DNA of 5,367 bases, from the NCBI GenBank assembly GCA_934663655.1, contig CAKUKT010000195.1, forward strand, positions 1 to 5,367. Direction: 5' to 3'. Positions 1 to 5,025 of this stretch are shown here, piece by piece (the stretch's first letter is position 1; every line of letters starts with the position of its first letter). The stretch comes from an uncultured Victivallaceae bacterium (lineage in GTDB: Bacteria > Verrucomicrobiota > Lentisphaeria > Victivallales > Victivallaceae). The notes beneath the pieces were generated by a model that ran no database searches, had not been told where the DNA came from, and worked only from the letters and a program-made list of their open reading frames with translations. The position numbers and the translations under genes are program-made.

Positions 1-215
1 TAAAGCCCCCGCGGTCGCCCTTTATTGCCGACCTTCAATGCGGCCTGGCCTCCTTTTTTCCAAGCCTTAATCCATTGGCCGACTGTATAGGCGCTCACTC
101 CGACAAGCGGAGCGATTTCATAACGCTTCAGTCCTTTTTCGAACAGCAAAACCGCTTGCTTTCGACGGTCATACAATTCTTTAGAATTGATTTTTCTTGC
201 ATCTCGAAGTTCCAT
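1..215 (-). CDS. IS630-family transposase, N-terminal part (cut by window edge)
   Basis: This is the DNA-binding start of a transposase that would cut and paste its own insertion element. Reading the minus strand from the ATG at 215-213 gives 71 residues, still open at the window edge, so the truncation is due to the window and not to mutation. The protein begins MELRDARKINSKEL. Residues about 18-54 form a helix-turn-helix of the IS630/Tc1-mariner type: RRKQAVLLFEKG, then EIAPLVGVSAYTVGQWIKAW, followed by a basic GNKGRPRG stretch typical of the linker in this family. The catalytic DDE domain would lie beyond the window. No Shine-Dalgarno sequence precedes the ATG, and a candidate -10 box ends only 7 bases upstream, so the transcript may be leaderless. 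The gene follows the GntR gene in the same direction, so it could also be read from that gene's promoter. The family call is by pattern; another HTH transposase of the same superfamily is possible. Confidence 0.8.
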   Translation of the reverse strand, partial: MELRDARKINSKELYDRRKQAVLLFEKGLKRYEIAPLVGVSAYTVGQWIKAWKKGGQAALKVGNKGRPRGL

Positions 216-324
216 ACTAATGATATAGTACGTTTGAAGAGATTCTACAAGTATTTTTGTTTCTTATCTATAATCCTGCGCTTTGGCTGATCTTCATTTC
301 GCGTTGCCTTTCAATTTTGCGGTG
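216..324. mobile_element. Probable terminal region of the IS630-like element (end not resolved)
   Basis: The 109 bases between the transposase start and the stop codon of the GntR gene must contain the outer end of the insertion element, because IS630-type transposase genes begin close to one terminus. The stretch is AT-rich compared with the GntR gene. Several TA dinucleotides are possible target sites for this family. Without the opposite end the inverted repeat and the exact boundary cannot be set. No clear terminator hairpin for the GntR gene is visible here. Confidence 0.4.
222..250 (-). promoter_or_regulatory. Candidate promoter for the transposase
   Basis: On the minus strand a -35-like TTGTAG (245-250) and a -10-like TATATC (222-227) are separated by exactly 17 bases. 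Each matches the sigma70 consensus at 4 of 6 positions. The implied transcription start falls at about the ATG (215), which would give a leaderless message. The match is weak. Confidence 0.25.
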
Positions 325-1350
325 TCAAACTGGAGCCGGAAGAAATTCCGCCGGAACCCGCATGGTAATCTGACGTTCTTCACCGGCGAGCAGTTTCGCC
401 GCCGCGTCGATTGCCAGAGCGCCCATGGTTTCGATCGGTTGGACGATCAGAGTGGAGCGCCCGCTCAGGGGATCTCCGGGTTCCAGAGCGTTGAAATTTG
501 CAAAACTCATGGTGTTGGTGTCGCATCCGGCTTCGCGCAGGGCGGCAGCGATATCCTGCCACAGCGCGCCCTGGGAACTCACCACCAGATCGAACCGCGA
601 ACCGGCAAGCGCGGTTCTGACCGCTCCGGTCAGGGCGCCGCACTCATATTCCCGGGCGGAGAAATCGATGGTTTCGAGTTCTTCTGGAGAGAAGCCGCCC
701 TGCAGCAGCCCGTCCCGGAAACCTTCGAATCGTTGGCGTGAAAAGGAGGCTTCCATGTCACGACCGACATAGAGAATACGACGGGGGCGGCAGGGGAGCA
801 GTTTTTCGGCCAGTACCTCCCCGTCCCGGTAGAAATTGCCGGTTACGAAGTTGACCCGCGGATGTTGATATTCCCGGTTGAACAAAATCAAATGTGCGTT
901 GAGTTCGGTGAGTTTGGCGATGGTTTCACTTTCCCGGCTGATTTCCGGCGCCACCCAGATGATCACATTCGGTCCGAAGGCGTTGATTTCGTGCGAGAGG
1001 TCAACCACCGAACCGTTGTAGTTGAAAAACATCACATGATAACCGCGGCTCCGGGCGGCGGTGAAGAGTCCGCTGACAAACTCCCCCTTGACGTCGGCTT
1101 TAAGCGGCAGAATCAGGAAGATCCGCACATCCGGTTTGGGATTCTCCACTTTGCGGATGAAACAGCCTTTGCCCTGAATGCGGTAGATCATACCCTCGGC
1201 CTCGAGCCGGTCAAACGCACTGCGCACGGTGACCATGCCCGCGTTGAACCGCTCCCGGAGCTGGTTCTGTGAAGGCAGCAGATCGTTGTGGGCTCCGGCG
1301 ACGACCAGATCACTCAGGTAGCGGAAAATTTGTTCTTTCAGTGTCGGCAT
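325..1350 (-). CDS. GntR-type transcriptional regulator with LacI-like sugar-binding domain
   Basis: This is a 341-residue cytoplasmic transcription factor. Residues about 5-66 form a GntR winged helix: LLPSQNQLRERFNAGMVTV matches the usual LPSExxLAxxxxVSxxTVR pattern, and IYRIQGKGCFI is the wing strand that reads GxGKGTFV in relatives. Residues about 74-335 look like a periplasmic-binding-protein-type effector domain of the LacI/AraR kind: DVRIFLILPL opens it, HLILFNRE and RRILYVGRD are inner strands, and the end (VQPIETMGALAIDAAAKLLAG) is the family's usual C-terminal helix region. Proteins of this architecture usually bind a sugar and release DNA. The ATG at 1350 has only a weak ribosome site (GAG six bases upstream) but sits about 30 bases below an excellent promoter. 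No sugar gene adjoins it: the next gene downstream is the IS630 transposase, so its original partners may have been displaced. The effector sugar cannot be told from the sequence. Confidence 0.9.
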   Translation of the reverse strand: MPTLKEQIFRYLSDLVVAGAHNDLLPSQNQLRERFNAGMVTVRSAFDRLEAEGMIYRIQGKGCFIRKVENPKPDVRIFLILPLKADVKGEFVSGLFTAARSRGYHVMFFNYNGSVVDLSHEINAFGPNVIIWVAPEISRESETIAKLTELNAHLILFNREYQHPRVNFVTGNFYRDGEVLAEKLLPCRPRRILYVGRDMEASFSRQRFEGFRDGLLQGGFSPEELETIDFSAREYECGALTGAVRTALAGSRFDLVVSSQGALWQDIAAALREAGCDTNTMSFANFNALEPGDPLSGRSTLIVQPIETMGALAIDAAAKLLAGEERQITMRVPAEFLPAPV

Positions 1351-1364
1351 GATTTGCTCATCCC

Positions 1365-1374
1365 AAGTTAACTT
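1365..1374. promoter_or_regulatory. Palindrome AAGTTAACTT in the GntR leader
   Basis: A perfect 10-base palindrome lies between the predicted transcription start (about 1380) and the ATG of the GntR gene. A regulator bound here would block its own transcription, so it is a possible autoregulatory operator. A 10-base AT-rich palindrome can arise by chance. Confidence 0.3.
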
Positions 1375-1386
1375 ATCTTATGTTAT

Positions 1387-1415
1387 ATTATGTCGTAGCT
1401 GATCCGTCTTGTCAA
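1387..1415 (-). promoter_or_regulatory. Near-consensus sigma70-type promoter of the GntR-type gene
   Basis: On the minus strand there is a perfect -35 box TTGACA (1410-1415), a 17-base spacer and a -10 box CATAAT (1387-1392, 5 of 6). Transcription should start near 1380 and give a leader of about 30 bases. Just upstream, at 1428-1447 (roughly -48 to -67), are an A-run and a T-run (AAAAAAT and ATTTTTT around a 6-base centre) in the place of an UP element. A promoter this strong in front of a repressor gene usually needs damping, and the dyad at 1401-1424 covers the -35 box. Confidence 0.75.
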
Positions 1416-1424
1416 GAGCGGATC
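1401..1424. promoter_or_regulatory. Dyad over the -35 box: candidate GntR operator
   Basis: On the plus strand the left arm GATCCGTCTTG and the right arm CAAGAGCGGATC face each other around a single T at 1412. They pair at 11 positions with one extra G in the right arm. The -35 box (1410-1415) is at the centre, so a bound dimer would exclude RNA polymerase. Autorepression by the downstream GntR/LacI-type protein is an inference from position and symmetry. Confidence 0.45.
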
Positions 1425-1749
1425 CGAAAAAAATCGCAAAATTTTTTGTCTGAAGTGCAGCAACGTCATCGCGATGGCGATCGAAGTCAGGAGGTGGGCA
1501 GGAAATTTATTAACTCATTGATATCTGCAGTTACGCTTGTGCTCATTTTTTCGGAACCATTCAGTTTGTGAAATCCTGCTTACAACACTCGGCATCGCCC
1601 TACAGCCGACTGTCGTATAAGAGAGGATGAATTTTGATTCGGAAAGTTCGGTGATACAACACCTTGTACAACCGGTCGAAAACACGTCCAAGCCGGCCGC
1701 CCGGGCCGACAACTGGTTCAGTTCCCGGATGAGAAAAAATTCTCCGGCG
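1416..1749. other. Intergenic stretch of about 330 bases without a convincing gene
   Basis: This lies between the GntR promoter and the end of the acetyltransferase gene. Short open frames exist on both strands but lack a ribosome site, family resemblance or sensible composition. The stretch holds the AT-rich inverted repeat next to the GntR promoter (1428-1447), the palindrome CATCGCGATG (1467-1476), CGAC-T-GTCG (1606-1614), and three small hairpins in a row near the end: CGGCC/GGCCG (1694-1708), AACTG/CAGTT (1711-1723) and GAGAA/TTCTC (1731-1744). It may be decayed sequence. Confidence 0.5.
1725..1747 (-). terminator. Weak hairpin just past the acetyltransferase stop
   Basis: Starting 2 bases after the stop codon on the minus strand, CCGG, GAGAA, a TTTT loop, TTCTC, two unpaired bases and CCGG can form a short bulged hairpin; the arms share the G/C at the joint. 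No T-run follows, so it is not a typical intrinsic terminator. Two further small hairpins follow (1711-1723 and 1694-1708). Together they might end transcription or protect the 3' end. Confidence 0.2.
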
Positions 1750-2958
1750 TCAAATGTAATCTGAAATATAGGCTTTTTCCTTAGGAATTACCCTTTCCAG
1801 AAGTTCCAATGTGGCCGCAGTTGTTTTCATTCGTCCAAGTTTATACAGGTATGAAGGAGACTTGTAACTCATCAACAGGGTAGTCAGCGTACCGATGTCC
1901 AATTCTATCGGTTGTACGGATTCTCCCGGGGTTGCAGTGATTTCACCACCAACCGCAATCCGGACGACAAACGAACGGTTGTTCCACTCCAGGAATGGAT
2001 CCCGTACCTTGAATGTTAGTTCCACTTTTTCCGGACAATTGTTAAAAGTATATTGCTCAAAAAACTGAACGACATCAACAATTCTGCCCATTATATAAGG
2101 ACGGATAGTTTCTCTGATGTCACTGTCGTCGAGCCAGAAAGCGATCGATTCGTTGGAATAGTTGTTGCCGACAACTTCATTGACCATCGACTCATGAGCG
2201 GCAATATATTTCCACAACCCGTTCCAGGCATGGATGTCGAGGTGGATCATCTCCTTGATGTGCATTACATTGTCCTTAAGAAGATAGACCATATAGCCTG
2301 TCGGGGTGTCGTTGTCATCGTAATAGATTGCCACAGTGGTATCTTCGACATCCCAACGCCAGTATTCGTCCCAGGCCAGGGCATTACGCAGCAGGCATCC
2401 ATGAGTCTGAGAGGCGAAAACATTGTGCAACCGTTTCAGATCCGGGTGGTTCATTTCAACACGCCGGACGCGGCCTCCTGCACAGATCCGGCGCGGGAGT
2501 TGACTGTCTTTGATCCGGAATGTCATTTTGTCGGAAATAATTTCCCATCCGCGATGCCGGTAAAGGGGAATAGAAAACGGATAAAGAATCGCCAGACACT
2601 CTCCAAGTTTGCGCATTTCCTCCAGGCTGCGCCGCATCAATCCTGACATCAGTCCGAGACCGGTGTATTCGGGATAGGTCGCCACGCTGGTAATGAATCC
2701 GATCCGGCAGATGCGGTTGAATATGTTCATTTTCAGTGGATAAACTGCAAATTGAGATGCCAAGCGGCCATGATCAAACCAACCAATGACCCGGGCCTTC
2801 TGCAATACCGGCATTTTTGATTGTCGGATATCGTCATTTTCCCACCCGTAATCCAGAAGTTGCTTTTCCGTAACCTGAAACGCATATCTGAGCAGATCAT
2901 TGTATTGTTCGAGATCTTTAGCCGCAGTCAGTTTTTCGAGGCTCATTTCGGTAGTCAT
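1750..2958 (-). CDS. Eis-like GNAT N-acetyltransferase
   Basis: The 402-residue product fits the Eis family of large GNAT enzymes, which move an acetyl group from acetyl-CoA to amines such as aminoglycosides or lysines. Residues about 7-148 are the first GNAT fold: SVATYPEYTGLGLMSGLMRR (91-110) is the acetyl-CoA pyrophosphate loop, and ILYPFSIPLYRHRGWE (124-139) is the family's hallmark strand and helix, with Tyr133 the likely general-acid tyrosine. Residues about 165-285 fit the second, degenerate GNAT fold. Residues about 290-402 fit the SCP2-like C-terminal domain. In Eis the C-terminal carboxylate acts as the general base; here the chain ends in Ile402. The Q/R usual at the start of the QxxGxG loop is Glu97. 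The ATG at 2958 is favoured by AAGGAG ten bases upstream; Met5 is an alternative. Composition is distinctly AT-richer than its neighbours, suggesting separate origin. The substrate is unknown. Confidence 0.85.
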   Translation of the reverse strand: MTTEMSLEKLTAAKDLEQYNDLLRYAFQVTEKQLLDYGWENDDIRQSKMPVLQKARVIGWFDHGRLASQFAVYPLKMNIFNRICRIGFITSVATYPEYTGLGLMSGLMRRSLEEMRKLGECLAILYPFSIPLYRHRGWEIISDKMTFRIKDSQLPRRICAGGRVRRVEMNHPDLKRLHNVFASQTHGCLLRNALAWDEYWRWDVEDTTVAIYYDDNDTPTGYMVYLLKDNVMHIKEMIHLDIHAWNGLWKYIAAHESMVNEVVGNNYSNESIAFWLDDSDIRETIRPYIMGRIVDVVQFFEQYTFNNCPEKVELTFKVRDPFLEWNNRSFVVRIAVGGEITATPGESVQPIELDIGTLTTLLMSYKSPSYLYKLGRMKTTAATLELLERVIPKEKAYISDYI

Positions 2959-3021
2959 GGTGATATTTCTCCTTGCTGAGTCGACTTCAATGATTTCAAA
3001 ACTGGGTGTCTGAGATGCAAT

Positions 3022-3049
3022 ACTATATCTTGCGTTCCGGGAAAAGCAA
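3022..3049 (-). promoter_or_regulatory. Candidate promoter and dyad upstream of the acetyltransferase
   Basis: On the minus strand TTGCTT (3044-3049) and TATAGT (3022-3027, 5 of 6 to consensus) are 16 bases apart, about 64 bases above the ATG. The spacer and -35 carry an imperfect dyad, on the plus strand TTGC-g-TTCC-g-GGAA-aa-GCAA (3030-3049), which could be an operator. The -35 match is poor (3 of 6), so the gene may instead be read from the AraC promoter. Confidence 0.3.
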
Positions 3050-3073
3050 ATATTCAGATCCGCGGATGTGCGA

Positions 3074-3961
3074 TCACTTCATGCGGTGGCGGATCTGGGA
3101 GGGAGTTTCGCCACGAAATGCGCGGTATTGCCGGGTGAAGCTTGATTCCGCAGAGTACCCCAGCTGCAATGCAATCTCCTTGATCGACAGCGCGGAATGG
3201 CGCAGCAGCGCATCCGCCTGTTCCAGACGGCGCAGAATCCGATATTCGTTTGGTGACACTCCGCAGCGGTCGGTGAAAAGTTTGCGGAACTTTTCATAAC
3301 CCATGCCGACTTGCCGCGCCACCTGATGCATGGAGAGACGGCGTTCAAACTGATCGCCCAGCAGGGCGCGGGCGCGTTCGATGGCGATCTCGTCAGCGTG
3401 GCGTTCCAGCGGCTGCCGCCCCAATCCGCGCACCATCGCCGTCGAGAGAAATTCCAGAAATTTGCCGTAAGCCAGGGCGCGTCCGGTGGCGGTGCTGATT
3501 CCCGCCATGGTGTTGACGTAGGTTCCGGCCAGTCGCAGCAGTTCGGGTTCGAGTCCCGGTTCCACCCAGGTCAGGTCGGGGGTGATGATTCCGGACTGCA
3601 CGAGCGTACGATAGAAATCCGCGGGCAGGGCAGAGGAAAATTCCAGCCAGCGGTTATGTTCATCGCGTTTTTTCAGCGAGGTGAAGTAGGTACCCGGATG
3701 GCGAAACACCAGCACTCCCGGACGCAGCGGGTAATCCCGCCGCAGATAATCGGTGTATTTGCCCCAGCCGCAGATCACATACATGATGGCGAAATAGGCA
3801 TCGAATTTCACCGCAGTGCGGTCGGAAATAAAGTGGTGATCGTAAAATCCGGCCGAAAATTTGTTCTCCTCGCCATCCCGCACAAAGGTGCAGTGAAAAC
3901 GCACCTCGGGGATGTCGAAATTGGCAAACGCCGGCAACGACTGATCGGTGATCGTCATCAT
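3074..3961 (-). CDS. AraC-family transcriptional regulator with cupin-type sensor domain
   Basis: This is a 295-residue DNA-binding regulator, probably of carbohydrate genes. Residues about 20-125 are a cupin-like sensor region: FAIMYVICGWGKYTDYLRR, then LRPGVLVFRHPGTYFTSLKK and WLEFSSALPADFYRTLVQSG, the usual pattern of AraC proteins with an arm-and-jelly-roll ligand domain. Residues about 190-292 are the two helix-turn-helix units: LSMHQVARQVGMGYEKFRKL (209-228) and LSIKEIALQLGYSAESSFTR (258-277), ending with RAFRGETPSQIR, the conserved tail. I start at 3961 because GGAAAGGA (3968-3975) sits six bases before ATGATG; an in-frame ATG at 4000 would add 13 residues but has no ribosome site. It lies divergent to the plus-strand oxidoreductase/hydrolase unit, whose control region has a tandem repeat of AraC-type spacing. 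The acetyltransferase follows 115 bases downstream in the same direction. The ligand is unknown. Confidence 0.92.
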   Translation of the reverse strand: MMTITDQSLPAFANFDIPEVRFHCTFVRDGEENKFSAGFYDHHFISDRTAVKFDAYFAIMYVICGWGKYTDYLRRDYPLRPGVLVFRHPGTYFTSLKKRDEHNRWLEFSSALPADFYRTLVQSGIITPDLTWVEPGLEPELLRLAGTYVNTMAGISTATGRALAYGKFLEFLSTAMVRGLGRQPLERHADEIAIERARALLGDQFERRLSMHQVARQVGMGYEKFRKLFTDRCGVSPNEYRILRRLEQADALLRHSALSIKEIALQLGYSAESSFTRQYRAFRGETPSQIRHRMK

Positions 3962-3967
3962 TTGCCA

Positions 3968-3975
3968 TCCTTTCC
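3968..3975 (-). promoter_or_regulatory. Ribosome binding site deciding the AraC start
   Basis: GGAAAGGA on the minus strand ends six bases before the ATG at 3961-3959. This makes the start at 3961 more likely than the in-frame ATG at 4000, which is preceded only by AT-rich sequence. Confidence 0.6.
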
Positions 3976-4002
3976 AGAGATTTTTGCCTCTTACATACAA
4001 TC

Positions 4003-4038
4003 GGTAAATTAAAATACCAGATAGGTAAACAAAATACC
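4003..4038. promoter_or_regulatory. Tandem GGTA...TACC blocks: candidate AraC-type operator
   Basis: Two near-identical blocks stand in direct repeat: GGTAAATTAAAATACC (4003-4018) and GGTAAACAAAATACC (4024-4038). Their GGTAAA parts are 21 bases apart, two turns of the helix, which is the period of the classic AraC half-sites. Each block is also a small inverted repeat (GGTA/TACC). They end 11 bases before the -35 box of the plus-strand promoter, the usual place for an AraC-type activator, and lie in the leader of the AraC gene, where binding could also repress it. The assignment to this regulator is inference. Confidence 0.55.
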
Positions 4039-4049
4039 CGTCTTAAAGG

Positions 4050-4077
4050 TTGCGATTAAGGATTTTTTCACTATACT
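4050..4077 (+). promoter_or_regulatory. Candidate promoter of the plus-strand oxidoreductase/hydrolase unit
   Basis: TTGCGA (4050-4055, 4 of 6) and TATACT (4072-4077, 5 of 6) are 16 bases apart. Transcription would start near 4084 and leave a leader of about 75 bases. The modest -35 box and short spacer fit a promoter that needs an activator, and the tandem blocks at 4003-4038 lie directly upstream. Confidence 0.45.
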
Positions 4078-4104
4078 ATAGGGTGGATTCAGAAATTTTG
4101 CCAG
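4075..4104 (-). promoter_or_regulatory. Candidate AraC gene promoter sharing a symmetric -10
   Basis: The bases at 4071-4081 read CTATACTATAG, symmetric about one base, so both strands carry a -10-like box. On the minus strand TATAGT (4075-4080) lies 18 bases from CTGGCA (4099-4104, 4 of 6). This would start the AraC message near 4068 with a leader of about 107 bases that includes the tandem blocks. Confidence 0.3.
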
Positions 4105-4145
4105 TGGATCGCACAGTTTTTTTGTTAAAAAATTTGCTGGAACAA

Positions 4146-4151
4146 TGAGGA
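4146..4151 (+). promoter_or_regulatory. Ribosome binding site of the oxidoreductase fragment
   Basis: TGAGGA lies 8 bases before the ATG at 4160 and overlaps the earlier in-frame ATG at 4145, which has no site of its own. The start at 4160 also fits the family, where the FAD-binding strand begins a few residues after the first Met. Confidence 0.6.
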
Positions 4152-4159
4152 TTTCAAGC

Positions 4160-4399
4160 ATGCATTTCGATTTGATCGTCACCGGTGGCGGCAGCGCCGG
4201 AACCATCGCCGCTCTCACCGCCGCCGGACACGGGTTGAAGACCCTGCTGCTCGAACGCGAGAACCGGCTCGGCGGCACCTCCACGGTCTGCGGCGTCAAC
4301 TGCTGGGAACCCGCGGTCGGAACCGGCGGGATCGCCCGGAAATTTTTTGAACGCATGTCCCGTTATCCCGGGGGAGCGGCCATCTACAGCTTCCGTTGA
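4160..4399 (+). pseudogene. FAD-dependent oxidoreductase, N-terminal fragment (PF12831-like)
   Basis: Only 79 residues of a protein that is normally about 400-700 long remain. The fragment is clear: strand LIVTGGGSAG with the FAD-binding GxGxxG (residues 9-14), a helix, and LLLERE with the ribose-binding acid Glu32, then RLGGTSTVCGVNCWEPAVGTGG, the signature following the dinucleotide fold in the FAD_oxidored group. It ends ERMSRYPGGAAIYSFR, still within family-like sequence, and then hits TGA at 4397-4399. The rest of the FAD domain and the whole C-terminal part are missing, and the sequence after the stop, in another frame, belongs to a different protein type. A small FAD-binding protein of this size without a substrate domain is unlikely to work. 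Promoter and ribosome site are intact, so the fragment may still be expressed. Deletion or recombination is the simplest reading; an assembly error cannot be excluded. Confidence 0.75.
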
Positions 4400-5025
4400 C
4401 CCTGTGGCCGATCGATCGCCGGGTGGAGGCGGTGATCTGGATGAACCGCAATCAGCCGTTGAGTTTTGAGCAGCGCGGAACTTCGACGGATCGCGGAGTG
4501 ACGATTGATATCAGCAAGGTGGAGAATGATCCGGTTGCGGTTATCATCAAACTTGAGCTTGCCCCGGAAAACGTGGTTCCGAAGGCCGCCGGGGGGCGGA
4601 CCAATCTGGCTGCCGGTAAACCGGCTGAAGCGTGGAGTGTGGACGGAAAGCGCAAATTGCCCTCCAACGGGGGGCGGAGCATGAAAATGGGCGTTGACGG
4701 TGATCCCGGAAGTGTCGCCCAGGCCCGGATGGAGTATGCGTGGAGTTACCGGATTGATCTGGAAATGCTGCCGGAAATCCGGGAGGTGGTGGTGACCTTT
4801 GATTCGCGGTTTTTCGCGACGCACTTCCAGCTGCTCGGTTCGCGGGACGGAAAGAGGTGGCAGCTGCTGGCGGAGGAGCATTCCGATCAGGGCGGCACAT
4901 ACCGGTGGCGGACGGACGCGCCGGAGCGGTTCCGTTACATCGAAGTTCGCGGGCTGAAGCCCGACCGGCGGGGAATGCCGGGCAATCAGATGGCGATCGC
5001 CGAAGTGGAAGTTTATGCTGATTGA
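4351..5025 (+). pseudogene. C-terminal fragment of a probable glycoside hydrolase with F5/8 type C (discoidin) domain
   Basis: The frame is open from 4351; the first possible start is TTG at 4396, overlapping the stop of the oxidoreductase fragment as TTGA, and neither it nor the ATG at 4441 has a ribosome site. Counting from the TTG (209 residues), residues about 4-56 (WPIDRRVEAVIWMNRNQPLS, then RGVTIDIS and DPVAVIIKLEL) resemble the C-terminal beta-sandwich of alpha-L-fucosidase-like (GH29) enzymes. Residues about 70-207 are a discoidin domain, the carbohydrate-binding type: NLAAGKPAEAWS, VDGDP, WSYRIDLEMLPEIREVVVTF, LLGSRDGKRWQLLAEE, RYIEVRG and a final IAEVEVY. No catalytic domain or signal peptide is present, so it is a tail without its enzyme. 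The alternative is translation coupled to the oxidoreductase stop, giving a stand-alone binding protein. The discoidin call is firmer than GH29. Confidence 0.65.

Noticed and set aside
1380..1571. A 63-codon plus-strand frame starting inside the GntR promoter
   Set aside because: It runs across the GntR promoter and its dyad, has no ribosome site and looks random in composition.
1627..1764. A 45-codon plus-strand frame starting at the ATG at 1627, with GAGAGG touching the ATG
   Set aside because: The purine run is too close to the ATG to act as a ribosome site, the end overlaps the acetyltransferase gene, and the sequence resembles no family I know. It could be a remnant but this cannot be supported.
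2053..2646. Plus-strand open frame of 197 codons opposite the acetyltransferase
   Set aside because: It lies wholly inside the Eis-like gene on the other strand and shows no domain of its own.
3311..4012. Plus-strand open frame of 233 codons opposite the AraC gene
   Set aside because: The minus strand encodes a complete AraC protein with both helix-turn-helix units; the plus frame has no recognisable domain.
4360..4380. Programmed -1 frameshifting at the G-run 4370-4374 to join the oxidoreductase and discoidin frames
   Set aside because: The codons do not form an X-XXY-YYZ slippery heptamer, and the two halves belong to different protein families, so a fused product would lack both catalytic regions.
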